DNA from: Anaerolineae bacterium
Lineage (GTDB): Bacteria > Chloroflexota > Anaerolineae > Aggregatilineales > Phototrophicaceae
NCBI GenBank assembly: GCA_022826865.1
Contig: JAJDUC010000027.1
Location: 1 to 53,773, forward strand
Direction of reading: 5' to 3'
Length of the DNA stretch: 53,773 bases
Shown here: piece by piece, positions 1 to 8,331 of the stretch
Position numbering within the stretch: position 1 is the stretch's first letter
How the letters are laid out: each line of letters begins with the position of its first letter
The notes under the pieces: model-generated
The model's input: the letters and a program-made list of their open reading frames with translations, nothing else
Database searches by the model: none
Told to the model about the DNA's origin: nothing
Program-made: the position numbers and the translations under genes

Positions 1-97
1 TGAGTCGCCCAATTTCGATCCTGTTCGTACCCATCGGGCGATCCGCCGGATCGCCCCTACCAGGCTATTTCAACCGAAATTGGTACACTACCGACCG
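1..97. repeat. Dispersed hairpin repeat, family A, copy 1 (cut by window start)
   Basis: Nearly identical to 15202-15297. It contains a perfect 9-bp inverted repeat, GGGCGATCC at 36-44 and GGATCGCCC at 48-56, followed by a tail starting TTTCAACCGAAA at 69. The two copies differ by a few substitutions (for example G versus A in the hairpin loop). It lies directly upstream of the HAD phosphatase gene. The left end cannot be defined because the window begins inside it. Confidence 0.8.
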
Positions 98-106
98 GAC
101 GCAACC

Positions 107-134
107 TTTCCTGGCGGGTGAGATGCGCTAGAAT
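107..134 (+). promoter_or_regulatory. Candidate promoter of the HAD phosphatase
   Basis: A TAGAAT -10 hexamer lies at 129-134 with a poor TTTCCT -35 16 bp upstream. A GGGGAGAGG Shine-Dalgarno near 152-160 follows, before the TTG start at 171. The -35 match is weak, so only the -10 carries the call. Confidence 0.4.
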
Positions 135-170
135 AGGGCGCTGTCCCCGCCGGGGAGAGGAAGCTCCATA

Positions 171-956
171 TTGTTCGAGCGGATAGAAGCCCTCATCTGC
201 GACATGGATGGCGTGCTGTGGCGCGGCTCAATGGCCTTGCCCGGTTTAACCGAGCTCTTCGACTTTTTTCGCGCAAGCAAAATCAAATTCGCGCTCGCCA
301 CCAACAACAGCCGCAATACGCCGGCGGATTATGTCAAGAAGCTGGCCGATATGGGCGTGGCCGGCGTCGAGCCGCAGCACATCGTCACCAGCGGAACGGC
401 CACCGTCAGCTACATGAAAACCCGGTTTCCACCCGGTACAAGCCTGTATGTCATCGGCGGAGACGGCTTGAAGCGGATGCTCAGCGCTGCCGGTTTCAGT
501 CTGGTGGAGGCTGGCGCGGAGGTCGTTGTCTGCGGCATCGACTTTGACTTCACCTATGAAAAAGCGCGTACGGCGACGCTGCTGATTCGGGCTGGCGCCC
601 AATTTATCGGGACCAATCCGGATTCTTCTTTTCCATCCCCGGCCGGTCTGGTGCCCGGCGCCGGCAGCCTCTTGGCCATGATCGCCGCAGCCTCGGGAAC
701 ATCGCCAACGGTCATCGGCAAACCCGAGCGCGGCATGTTCGACGCGGCTCTGAAACAGTTGGGTACGCGCCCACAGGCGACGCTGATGGTGGGCGACCGC
801 ATCAACACCGATATCATGGGCGCGCAAGCGCTCGGCATCAAAACTGCTCTCGTCATGACGGGCGTGGAGACCGAAGAAAGCCTGCAGTCGAGCGAGGCGC
901 AGCCCGACGCCGTTTTCCGGGGACTGCCGGAATTGCTCGACGCCTTGAGCGACTAG
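171..956 (+). CDS. HAD superfamily (subfamily IIA, NagD-like) phosphatase
   Basis: A 261-aa cytoplasmic hydrolase of the NagD/PGP-type HAD class, expected to dephosphorylate small phosphorylated metabolites; the exact substrate is not readable. All four HAD motifs are visible: DMDGVLWRG near the N-terminus (nucleophile and acid/base Asp), TNNS (motif II), the Lys of GKPERGMF (motif III) and MVGDRINTDI (motif IV, Mg-binding Asp). The length is usual for the family. The start is TTG at 171, chosen because a purine-rich Shine-Dalgarno sits about 10 nt upstream and the protein begins right before motif I. Its stop shares the CTAG at 953-956 with the convergent dehydrogenase gene. Confidence 0.9.
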   Translation: MFERIEALICDMDGVLWRGSMALPGLTELFDFFRASKIKFALATNNSRNTPADYVKKLADMGVAGVEPQHIVTSGTATVSYMKTRFPPGTSLYVIGGDGLKRMLSAAGFSLVEAGAEVVVCGIDFDFTYEKARTATLLIRAGAQFIGTNPDSSFPSPAGLVPGAGSLLAMIAAASGTSPTVIGKPERGMFDAALKQLGTRPQATLMVGDRINTDIMGAQALGIKTALVMTGVETEESLQSSEAQPDAVFRGLPELLDALSD

Positions 957-1795
957 TCGGGATTTTCCAGCATGGCGGCGAGCACATCTTCCAGCGACGG
1001 CGCTTCGCCGCCGTCCTTGAACCCGGCCATGCGCTGATAAACATCATGCGCCGCCACAAAGAAACCGGGCGACAGGCCGGCCAATTCGAAAGTCGCGGCG
1101 ATTTCTTGCATCTCGCCCGTGAAGCGCCAGGCTTTCGCCGTCGCGTTTCGCACTTGCTGCCGCTTCCGCTCGACCGAATCCGGATCGCGCATGGCCCATT
1201 CCCGGTCCAGGTCTTCCCGCACGTCAAGCTTCTCCGCCACAGCTTGTATCGCCGAGATCAAGGCGGTGAAACCTTTGGTCTGCGCGGCGAAGACCATTTT
1301 CAGCGCCGAGGCTTTCCCGATCTCGTCGCCAATGACGATGGCGTCGGCGACGCTGCCGGTGAATAATTCAGCAATTTGCCCGGCCGACGCGCCCGAAAGA
1401 TAAAAGCGGGTGGTATTGGCTTCCCAGGCTGGCGGCCCAATGATGCTGCCATCGACGAAGTCTATGCCCGCCGCGATCAGCCGCTGACCGATGGCCTGCG
1501 CCTTCTGCGGCGAAATCGCGTTGCCGTCGCAATACAGGCCGGCGAAACCGGACTCGAGGACGGCAGCCGCGGCAGACTCGGCCGCATGCGGCGGGCATAC
1601 GCACAAGATAATGTCGCAAATGGCGCAGAGTTCCGTGATTGAGGTAACGGAAAGCAACTGATGCGCCTCCGCGCGGCGATGGGTCGCGGCGCTCCGCCCT
1701 CCCTCCGCCCAATAGACCGCCTGCCCGGCTGATTGCGCTGACGCGGCAATGGAAATGCCCATCTCGCCGGGATTAATGATGCCTACCTTGCCCAT
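953..1795 (-). CDS. NAD(P)-binding 6-phosphogluconate dehydrogenase-like protein with DUF1932-type C-terminus
   Basis: A 280-aa protein starting with a dinucleotide-binding fold (GIINPGEMGISIA, residues 4-16). The C-terminal helical half resembles DUF1932 proteins of the beta-hydroxyacid dehydrogenase group. The conserved glycine-rich segment around residues 118-124 (DGSIIGPP) and the lysine in GKASALKM (about residues 160-167) fit the substrate and catalytic region. The substrate is unknown. It is the third gene of a minus-strand run hisS-hisG-this gene, 9 bp after the hisG stop, so co-transcription is likely. No histidine-pathway role is known for this family, so the link may only be transcriptional. 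Confidence 0.8.
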   Translation of the reverse strand: MGKVGIINPGEMGISIAASAQSAGQAVYWAEGGRSAATHRRAEAHQLLSVTSITELCAICDIILCVCPPHAAESAAAAVLESGFAGLYCDGNAISPQKAQAIGQRLIAAGIDFVDGSIIGPPAWEANTTRFYLSGASAGQIAELFTGSVADAIVIGDEIGKASALKMVFAAQTKGFTALISAIQAVAEKLDVREDLDREWAMRDPDSVERKRQQVRNATAKAWRFTGEMQEIAATFELAGLSPGFFVAAHDVYQRMAGFKDGGEAPSLEDVLAAMLENPD

Positions 1796-1804
1796 GCTTC
1801 CACC

Positions 1805-2833
1805 CTAGTCAGCCAGCCTCTCATCTGAATTGAGCAAACGCTCGAAGCGATCATAAGTCTCCGATTTTGCATCGAAAACGTAATTCGGTCGGGTCACGAT
1901 AATATCAGTGCCGCCCAAGCCGCGCAGATGCTGCATTGTCTTGTGTATCAGGTTGGACGGCACAAGAAGATTGGTTTCGTACCAACTGTACGGGGCGCCG
2001 GCCTGGCTGGCGACCGGCACGACGCCGGGCCCCTTGCTGCCGCTCAAGGCCGGATTAGCGAGAATGCGCCGCTGCACATCCTCGACTGACTTGCCGCTGA
2101 TATTGGCGCGCAGCGACACAAACTGGCGCGCGCGCCGATGCGCTTCAACCAACTCCATCATTTCACGCAGGGTTTCCAGCTTCGCGGCCGTCCTTCGCAA
2201 GTTCTTGCGATTGCCAATCAAAACGGCTTCCGAGGCGATGATCTTGCCGCCAGCGAGCGGCCTTAAGTGATTCTCGCGCAAGGTTGTGCCGGTCGCGGAC
2301 AGGTCGGCAACCAAATCAGCATAACCCATGCGGGGCGCCGCTTCCAAGGCGCCTTCGGCATGCACCAGCAAGAAGTGCGAAATCCCCTGTCGATATAAAA
2401 AGTTCTTGGTCAAGTTGCTGAATTTTGTGGCTATCCGCAACTGGCTGCCTCGCCCTTGATGACGCAGGCTCAGGTCGGCCAGATCCGCTATAGAGGTCAC
2501 GTCAATCCAGGAGTTGGGCACGGCCAAGAGCAATTCGCATTCGCCAAAGCCCAAGCGATCAATGACCATCACCGCCGCCGAGTCCTCGCTGTGCTCGGCG
2601 ACGACATCCAGGCCGGTGATGCCGATATCGGCCCGCCCCTCTTCCACCTTGCCCAGAATATCGCGCGGGCGCTGATAGACCACTTCAGCCCCAGGCAAGC
2701 TGGGAATGCTCGCCGTATATTGCCGGAGATTCGGCTTGTAAATCTGCAAACCGGCGCGACCGAGGAAACTGTCTGAGGCTTCGCCGAGCTGTCCCTTGCT
2801 GGGCAAGGCGATGATCAATTTCTCCGCGGGCAT
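1805..2833 (-). CDS. hisG: ATP phosphoribosyltransferase
   Basis: A 342-aa enzyme for the first step of histidine biosynthesis (ATP + PRPP to phosphoribosyl-ATP). The N-terminus reads MPAEKLIIALPSKGQLGE as expected for HisG. The PRPP-binding region is visible in the middle (GYADLVADLSATGTTLREN), and the C-terminus carries a HisG_C-like segment (GGTDIIVTRPNYVFD), so this is the long form that does not require HisZ. The reading frame is open up to 3028, but the ATG at 2833 is chosen because the family N-terminus begins there and GGGAGG lies just upstream, inside the end of hisS. Only 4 bp separate it from the hisS stop. Long HisG is feedback-inhibited by histidine in characterised members. Confidence 0.93.
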   Translation of the reverse strand: MPAEKLIIALPSKGQLGEASDSFLGRAGLQIYKPNLRQYTASIPSLPGAEVVYQRPRDILGKVEEGRADIGITGLDVVAEHSEDSAAVMVIDRLGFGECELLLAVPNSWIDVTSIADLADLSLRHQGRGSQLRIATKFSNLTKNFLYRQGISHFLLVHAEGALEAAPRMGYADLVADLSATGTTLRENHLRPLAGGKIIASEAVLIGNRKNLRRTAAKLETLREMMELVEAHRRARQFVSLRANISGKSVEDVQRRILANPALSGSKGPGVVPVASQAGAPYSWYETNLLVPSNLIHKTMQHLRGLGGTDIIVTRPNYVFDAKSETYDRFERLLNSDERLAD

Positions 2834-2837
2834 CGGC

Positions 2838-4391
2838 CTAACCTCCCTCGCCCAGGAGCGCCCCGACTTCGGCCGGCAAGACATCAAGCGGCACCTGCCG
2901 CTCCCGGTGGCTGCGCATATCGCGCAGGATCGCCTGGCCGGCTTCGCGTTCCGCTTCGCCGATGATGATCGCCAGCGCGGCGCCGCGCCGGTCAGCATAC
3001 TTGAGCGCGCGCCGCAAGCTGCGGCCATCCGTCATCGCTTCGGTTACGATTTTCTTCTTGCGCAGCGCCGCGGCGATTGCCAGACAGGCGGCAATGTCCT
3101 CAGTTTGGACCGGGATCACCGACACAGACGGCTGGTTCAGAGAGATGCCCGCGTCGCTCTTCAGCGCGCTCAGGAGGCGTTCGACGCCGAAGGAGAAGCC
3201 GGCTGCGGCGGTCGCGTTCGCTCCCCCCAGGCTACTCACCAGATTGTCATAACGGCCGCCGCCGCAAAGCTGAACCGTCTCCGCGTCCTTCGAGCTGTAG
3301 TGGATCTCAAAGATCAGCCCGGTGTAATAGTGCAGGCCGCGGCTTAAGCCCATGTCCAACTGAATTTGACCACTGGGCGCGCCGAAGTCCTTCAGAGCGT
3401 CAATGGTTTTTTCCAAGTCAGCGAGCGCATCGGTATCAAGCTCAAATTCGTCCGCGAGCGCATAAGCCCCTTCAAGCGCGTCTTCGGGCGCGCCCGCCAA
3501 TTCACCTAGACGCTGCATGCGGTCGAGCGCGACATGCAGCTTGGGACCTTGCTGGTCTTCGCGTATCTTGTGCAGCAGGCGGTCGATGACTTCGCCCTCG
3601 TCGCGGTTGGTGTCGATGCGAATGCTCAAGCTGCGCAGGAAATCCGTGATTGCTTGATGCGCCTCGTCATCGCTCATGTCGCGCAGCAGGTTGATAAGTT
3701 GCTGGCCGTCGCCCGCAGGCTGCCCGGCATCGGCGCGCCCGACAGCGGCCGCCGCATCGTAATCCGGATAGATCGCTCGCAGCGAATCGACCAATTGCGC
3801 CCGCCCCCGTTTGCGCAGATTCTCCATATTTCGCAGCAGAAAACTCCTCAATTGATAGCGCAGGGCTAATTTGTCGAGCAGGGTCTGGAGGACTTGGGTA
3901 TGACCGATTCTCAATTCATAATCGTGGATGCCGAGCCGCTCCAGGCCGCTGCATGCCAGATGCAAAAGCTCGGCATCAGCCAAGGGCCCGGCTGCGCCAA
4001 TCAATTCAACGCCGCACAAACTAAACTGACGATAACGGTGCAGTTGCGGCTTCTCATAGCGAAATACCGGCCCATTGTACTGCAAGCGCAAGGGCAAGGG
4101 ATCATCCTGCAATTGCTCCACGTAGGCGCGGATTACCGAGGCGGTCAACTCCGGACGCAGGGCGATGCGCCGGCTCTTGAATTGGAATTCGTAAAGGCGC
4201 GCGGCGATGTCTTCGCCAGATTTGCGCAGGTAAAGCTCGGTGTTCTCCAGGATCGGCAGGTCGACCGGCGCATAACTATGCAACTGAAAATGCTGGGCCA
4301 GCGCGCTCTCAACCCGGCGCCGCGCGCTGTGTTCGGCGCTGTAAACATCACGCATGCCTCGCAGCGCTGCAATCTTGTCGGCCGTTGCCAT
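2838..4391 (-). CDS. hisS: Histidyl-tRNA synthetase (class II; HisZ-like alternative)
   Basis: A 517-aa class II aminoacyl-tRNA synthetase of the HisRS fold, longer than the usual ~420-aa bacterial enzyme. Motif 2 is clear at 78-130 (LRPELTASVIRA, FRYEKPQ, HRYRQF). The histidine-binding motif is SRGLHYYTG near 350-358 with the catalytic Arg351 retained but His in place of the usual Asp. GGGRYDNL follows at 377-384. A C-terminal anticodon-binding domain spans about 425-515. The extra length sits between motif 2 and the histidine motif (about residues 175-340). The adjacent hisG raises the HisZ possibility, but HisG is the long form and the anticodon domain is present, so HisS is preferred. Confidence 0.8.
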   Translation of the reverse strand: MATADKIAALRGMRDVYSAEHSARRRVESALAQHFQLHSYAPVDLPILENTELYLRKSGEDIAARLYEFQFKSRRIALRPELTASVIRAYVEQLQDDPLPLRLQYNGPVFRYEKPQLHRYRQFSLCGVELIGAAGPLADAELLHLACSGLERLGIHDYELRIGHTQVLQTLLDKLALRYQLRSFLLRNMENLRKRGRAQLVDSLRAIYPDYDAAAAVGRADAGQPAGDGQQLINLLRDMSDDEAHQAITDFLRSLSIRIDTNRDEGEVIDRLLHKIREDQQGPKLHVALDRMQRLGELAGAPEDALEGAYALADEFELDTDALADLEKTIDALKDFGAPSGQIQLDMGLSRGLHYYTGLIFEIHYSSKDAETVQLCGGGRYDNLVSSLGGANATAAAGFSFGVERLLSALKSDAGISLNQPSVSVIPVQTEDIAACLAIAAALRKKKIVTEAMTDGRSLRRALKYADRRGAALAIIIGEAEREAGQAILRDMRSHRERQVPLDVLPAEVGALLGEGG

Positions 4392-4469
4392 GCCGATCTT
4401 CCCGCTAAGCCGTCAAGGCAACAGCCTACCACTGAAAGGCCCGCAGGCAAAGTGTACTCCGGCCTGCGT

Positions 4470-4652
4470 CAGAGCAGTCGCATCAAATCATTATTCGCCG
4501 ACGGCCATGTAAAAGTGTAGGGGCGTCTCGTGAGACGCCCGTTGAAAATGGTCTACAAACTATGGGCGTTTCAGCGAAACGCCCCTACAGATTACGAAAT
4601 TTGAGCAAAAACTGTCATTTATCAGCGCAATTTCAAATTGATGTAGTTGCGA
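4470..4652. repeat. MITE-like element, copy 1 (diverged)
   Basis: Left end CAGAGCAGTCGCATCAAA at 4470-4487 is a degraded version of the 15304-15323 terminal repeat. The core has two hairpins: GGGCGTCTC/GAGACGCCC around 4520-4540 and GGGCGTTTC/GAAACGCCC around 4564-4584. The whole core is bounded by GTAGGGGCG and CGCCCCTAC. The right end (about 4638-4652) runs into the 3' end of the minus-strand AlkZ-like gene. The double hairpin could also attenuate read-through from that gene toward hisS. Confidence 0.8.
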
Positions 4653-5766
4653 AGGCCTCGCCACATGAGCGCCCGGCGAATTCCACGCTAAGGTCTTCTG
4701 CCTCGCCGTCATATATGAATTTGAGCAGCTTAAGCCCTTCGGATTCAATCGCCGCGCGAACATCGCTGTTCCGGCGCTCAAATAAGGTGACCGTTAAGCT
4801 GGCTGCTTTGCCATCCATCCGGACTTTCCAAATGGCGCCGACGAAGCCATCGATGAGGACCGTGCCCAAAACGCGGCCGGCTGAAATGAAGACCTTCTTG
4901 CGGTGGATTTCCGGCAGGATGCGCCTGCGGTCTCTGTGCGCAATCAGGATATTGTCGTATTCCGGCAAGAAACGGATCGGCGCCGGTCGCTCGGCTTCGA
5001 TGATGGGCGAACCGGGCAAATCATATAAAACCGCGCCGTCTTCGCTCTGATATCGCGCGAGATCCGTGAGGGCGGGCGCCAGCTGTGATTTGAGACCGGT
5101 CATGCCGGTCCAAGTCTGGAAGTCCATCACATTCGCCGGGCCATATGCGGCCAGATAGCGCTGGAAGAGCGCAGGCAAATCAGCCGGCGTCGGGGCGCCC
5201 AGCCAGGCTTCCGCCGTCGTATAGGTCGCGCGGGTGCCGGCGCCCCAGGTACCGCTCGGCGGAATCTGCACGAGCGGCAAGTAACTGCGGACGGCGTATG
5301 CCATCGCTTGTTTATTCTGATCCGGCTCATGCTCCTGAAGTTTGTTCCGCAGGGCGCCAATCGCGGGCGTCTCGGCTTCAAGATAAGGCTTGGCGATTTG
5401 AATCAGCCGCTCGATGTCCAATCCATTTGCGCGCGGGCCAAAAAATGAACGCAAGCCCCGCGCCAGCGCCGGCTGGATCACCGCCTGAAAGCGCTGATGA
5501 TCCGCGGCTGAAACCAAATGCAAGGTGGAGCGTATCCAGGGCGCGCGCACGATTCGCCGCTTTTCCAGCGATTCGCTGAGGCGGCGTTTCTCGAAGCCGG
5601 AGAGGCGCGTCCAAAGGCCGATATACGCTGGATTGGGTATCTGCGATTGCAAGGCGACGAGGCGCTCCGTCGCGGCCTCGCAGCCATCGGCGCTGCGCTG
5701 CAAAAGCAGTTGACGCGCAAGCAGCGTCCGATTCAGTTGCTTTCGACTGAGGATAGTTGGCGTCAT
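4633..5766 (-). CDS. AlkZ-family winged-helix DNA glycosylase-like protein (DUF1006/HTH_42)
   Basis: A 377-aa protein matching the AlkZ/AZL group, whose characterised members unhook interstrand crosslinks and remove alkylated bases. It is built of tandem winged-helix domains. The family's Q-x-Q catalytic-type signature is visible as LQSQIPNPAYIGLW near residues 40-55. Downstream family landmarks include RSTLHLVSAADH and the FLPEYDNILIAHRDR segment. The start is ATG 5766; an in-frame TTG at 5772 is also possible, and neither has a strong Shine-Dalgarno. The last five residues (ATTSI) and the stop codon come from the terminal repeat of a MITE-like element, so the native C-terminus has been replaced or trimmed. 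Confidence 0.8.
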   Translation of the reverse strand: MTPTILSRKQLNRTLLARQLLLQRSADGCEAATERLVALQSQIPNPAYIGLWTRLSGFEKRRLSESLEKRRIVRAPWIRSTLHLVSAADHQRFQAVIQPALARGLRSFFGPRANGLDIERLIQIAKPYLEAETPAIGALRNKLQEHEPDQNKQAMAYAVRSYLPLVQIPPSGTWGAGTRATYTTAEAWLGAPTPADLPALFQRYLAAYGPANVMDFQTWTGMTGLKSQLAPALTDLARYQSEDGAVLYDLPGSPIIEAERPAPIRFLPEYDNILIAHRDRRRILPEIHRKKVFISAGRVLGTVLIDGFVGAIWKVRMDGKAASLTVTLFERRNSDVRAAIESEGLKLLKFIYDGEAEDLSVEFAGRSCGEAFATTSI

Positions 5767-5878
5767 ATCCAATTACGGCGATTGAAGCGCCCAAAGGCAG
5801 CATGGGCGCGGCCAAAGAGCGATCCAATGCGCCTGCCCGCAGGCCCCAGCGCAGCGGCGCTGCCTTGTCTACACTTGT

Positions 5879-6262
5879 CTACAATGGCGAAGCGACCACT
5901 TCTTCTTGTATCTCCGGGCTGGTTTCCGAGCCGAAGAGGCGTCGCGTCAAGAAGAGCAGACAACCGGCGATGAGCGCAAGGATCGCGGCGATTTGCACGC
6001 GCGCGGGCATCTGCCGCATACGCTCCACAACGCCCTGCTGTTGGTCAAGCAAGTCCGCATGCAATTGACGGGCGAATTCCCGGCGCGGCTCCATTGGCGT
6101 CAAAATTGACTGCAAGGCTTGGATAATCTCGGCATAGCCCTGCATGCCGGCGGACGAAGCGCCGGTCTGCCTGGAAACATTTTCGATTTCATCGCCCGCT
6201 TGAATGCCGACCGTGATAGCTTCCAGCATATCCTGGGCTTGTGAATCCGAAGAAGCCGTCAT
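5879..6262 (-). CDS. Small single-pass membrane protein paired with the ECF sigma factor
   Basis: A 127-aa protein of unknown function. Residues 1-90 are soluble and helical. One transmembrane segment follows near residues 93-110 (IAAILALIAGCLLFL), then a short acidic tail. The ATG at 6262 is chosen because GAGGGG lies 4 nt upstream; a GTG at 6274 would fall within that Shine-Dalgarno. It starts 21 nt after the ECF sigma stop, so the two are co-transcribed. That position is typical for an anti-sigma factor, but no zinc-binding HxxxCxxC motif is present, and the soluble part precedes the membrane segment. An anti-sigma or sensor role is inferred only from position. Confidence 0.65.
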   Translation of the reverse strand: MTASSDSQAQDMLEAITVGIQAGDEIENVSRQTGASSAGMQGYAEIIQALQSILTPMEPRREFARQLHADLLDQQQGVVERMRQMPARVQIAAILALIAGCLLFLTRRLFGSETSPEIQEEVVASPL

Positions 6263-6283
6263 GATTCCCCTCACAAATTGCTG

Positions 6284-6895
6284 CTACAGGCCGCCGCCGA
6301 GCCGACCAACCGCATCGTCTTCTTGCTGCGACCCCAAGTCCTCGCGCAGTGCGGACAGCGTCCGATGATAGAGCGATTTGACGGCACCTTCCGTCCGGCC
6401 CATGATCAGCCCGATTTGCGCATTTGACATCTGCTCAATGAATTTGAGCAGAAGCAGCTGTTGCCGATCTTCGGGCAGCCGCCGCACCGCCTCCATCAAC
6501 TGCTCTCGCTCCTGATTCTCCTCGGTCAAACGGTCGGGCGCCTCCGAGCGCAGCGAATGCGCCACATAGTCGTCCAGCGCGATGATCTTGCGCCGCCCCT
6601 GGTCGCGGTGCCAGTTGGCGACCAGATTGTGGGCAATGCGATACAACCAGGCTTGAAACGGCAGTCCTTTATCCACATAGCTGCCGATATGGCCCAGCGC
6701 GCGCTGAAATACTTTCGCCGTTAAATCCTCCGCATCATGTATGTTGCCGGTACGATGATAGACATAGCTATAGATCTTCGGCAAGTATCGTTCGTAGAGT
6801 AAGCCAAAGGCCTGCCGGTCTTCTTTTGCCAGCTCAATCAATTCCCGATCGTCAAGGGCTTCATATTTTCGACGTCTGGCAAATGGATTGCGCAT
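6284..6895 (-). CDS. RNA polymerase ECF-type sigma-70 family factor
   Basis: A 203-aa alternative sigma factor. Region 2 occupies about residues 25-95 (YERYLPKIYSYVYHRTG, DAEDLTAKVFQRAL, AWLYRIAHNLVANWHR) and contacts core polymerase and the -10 element. Region 4 occupies about 135-190 (RRLPEDRQQLLLLKF, GRTEGAVKSLYHRTLSAL), the helix-turn-helix for the -35. The acidic linker between them is short, as in ECF factors. It is followed at 21 nt by a small membrane protein that may be its regulator. The promoter set it reads cannot be told from this window. Confidence 0.92.
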   Translation of the reverse strand: MRNPFARRRKYEALDDRELIELAKEDRQAFGLLYERYLPKIYSYVYHRTGNIHDAEDLTAKVFQRALGHIGSYVDKGLPFQAWLYRIAHNLVANWHRDQGRRKIIALDDYVAHSLRSEAPDRLTEENQEREQLMEAVRRLPEDRQQLLLLKFIEQMSNAQIGLIMGRTEGAVKSLYHRTLSALREDLGSQQEDDAVGRLGGGL

Positions 6896-6956
6896 GTTGT
6901 ATTAGCCTTAACCCATGACCAGCCCACGGGTTACGCGAGCCTCGCTGAAAGGATAT

Positions 6957-7886
6957 TCAATCTTGCTCAGCCGCCAGCAGTGCCTGTACTTCGCGCAGAT
7001 GCGGAAAGGAGGTCATTGAGCCTCGCTTCGTACATGCCAACCCGGCCGCGGCCGAGGCCAATTTTAGGATCTTCGCGCCGGGCCAACCCAGGGCCAGTCC
7101 CTGGCAATACGCGCCGACGAAGGCATCGCTCGCGCCTGTTGTATCCACAGCGTCCAGCGCATGCGCAGGCTGGTGGACGACGCGGGAACCTTCATAAAGA
7201 ATGCTGCCGCGATCACCGATGGTCAGAACTACCTTCCCAACGCCCAAGTCCCGCAACTCCCGCGCAAGCAGGTCAAGGTCCTCGCTGGCGCAGCCGAGGA
7301 TAAGCCGCGCTTCGTCCAGGTTGGGGATGATCACGTCCACCAGGCGCAGATAGTCGACGACAAAAGAATCGCGTTTGAAGTAGGGCGCCGGATTCAGCAC
7401 AGTTTTCGCGCCCGCGGCCCGGCCCAATTCGAGAGCGAACTTCACCATGGGCTGAGGAATTTCGAAGTTGACCAAAAGAATGTCCGATGCCTCCAAGCCG
7501 GACAAGGCCGCTCGGATATGCTCTTCATCGATTTTGCGGCTGGCGTCGGGCGCGCCAATAAAGCCGGGCGCCTTGTCCATGACTACGATGCCGGCGATGC
7601 TCGACCGGGTCGACGGATGGCGGCGTACAAAATCGCCATTGACGCCATTGTTGTCCAACGCATTCAGCAGCTCCGCGCCAAAGAGGTCAGCGCCGACGCA
7701 TCCAACCAGGCGCACATCCTCGGCGCCCAGACGGCGGGCGGCTACGGATTGATTCAGCGCCTTGCCCCCGGGCGAAAGCGTGGCGGCATTCGCATGGATG
7801 GCGCGGTTTGGCTCCGGCCAGTCCGCGACCTCAAACACGATATCATAGACCAGCGCGCCAATGACAAAGATGCGCGACACTTTCAA
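6957..7886 (-). CDS. PfkB-family carbohydrate kinase (ribokinase-like)
   Basis: A 309-aa sugar kinase. The N-terminal signature GGKALNQSVAARRLGA (about residues 40-55) matches ribokinase-type substrate binding. The C-terminal anion-hole and catalytic-base motif is DTTGASDAFVGAY (about 248-260). The family consensus there is GAGD; here the middle glycine is serine, while the catalytic Asp is kept. The natural substrate (ribose or another sugar or nucleoside) cannot be decided. It lies 61 bp upstream of the sigma-factor gene on the same strand, so it may share a transcript with it. Confidence 0.85.
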   Translation of the reverse strand: MKVSRIFVIGALVYDIVFEVADWPEPNRAIHANAATLSPGGKALNQSVAARRLGAEDVRLVGCVGADLFGAELLNALDNNGVNGDFVRRHPSTRSSIAGIVVMDKAPGFIGAPDASRKIDEEHIRAALSGLEASDILLVNFEIPQPMVKFALELGRAAGAKTVLNPAPYFKRDSFVVDYLRLVDVIIPNLDEARLILGCASEDLDLLARELRDLGVGKVVLTIGDRGSILYEGSRVVHQPAHALDAVDTTGASDAFVGAYCQGLALGWPGAKILKLASAAAGLACTKRGSMTSFPHLREVQALLAAEQD

Positions 7887-8331
7887 CTATCCTTTTGTCT
7901 CTGAAAGCCTGTCTGCATTGTATCACGAAGACGGTATCACGAAGACGCGTCTCGCTGTGATTGACTTCGCCCGCCCGGAAGAATCCTGGCGTCGACTCGC
8001 GGTCGCGCTCACGCTTGATTAAGCGCCCAAACTTGTCTCCGCCATGAACCGGAGTTGACGGTTAGAGTTGACAAACATTTGCCGGGAAAAGTTGCGTCGA
8101 TGAACTGCATTGACAGCTCATGTTGTGAACTGCTTCGCGCAAGTTATAATCGAGTCGCAGTCAAGAGGCACATGTTCAAATGATGACCAATGTTCCCTGC
8201 TGCATTACGCAGGTTCTGCCTGTCACAAGAATTAGGGCGCAGGCCGGCTTGGTCCGGTCCTGCCCAGTCACCAAAGGAAGCTCGGTATCGTTGTTCTAAG
8301 CCAAATGTTCTAAGCCAAATGTAGAGTAGTC
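7887..8331. other. Intergenic region with two 14-bp tandem duplications
   Basis: This divergent spacer lies between the PfkB kinase and the ABC importer. It holds a 13-14 bp tandem duplication TATCACGAAGACG at 7921-7933 and 7935-7947, and a second one, GTTCTAAGCCAAAT at 8293-8306 and 8307-8320, just before the permease start. A promoter is called at 8123-8150. A 39-codon frame at 8180-8299 (starting ATG ATG, weak AAGAGG upstream) is open but has no other support. Confidence 0.6.
8123..8150 (+). promoter_or_regulatory. Candidate promoter of the ABC importer operon
   Basis: TTGTGA at 8123-8128 and a perfect TATAAT at 8145-8150 are separated by 16 bp. The predicted start near 8157 gives a leader of about 175 nt before the first permease. 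Confidence 0.6.

Noticed and set aside
4500..4600. Paired GGGCGTCTC/GGGCGTTTC hairpins as a CRISPR array
   Set aside because: Only one pair of unlike palindromes per locus, no regular spacers and no cas genes; they are the core of a dispersed element.
8180..8299. 39-codon ORF in the ABC importer leader, considered as a leader peptide
   Set aside because: No codon run or associated terminator; only a distant AAGAGG; stop lies in a tandem duplication. Not enough to call.
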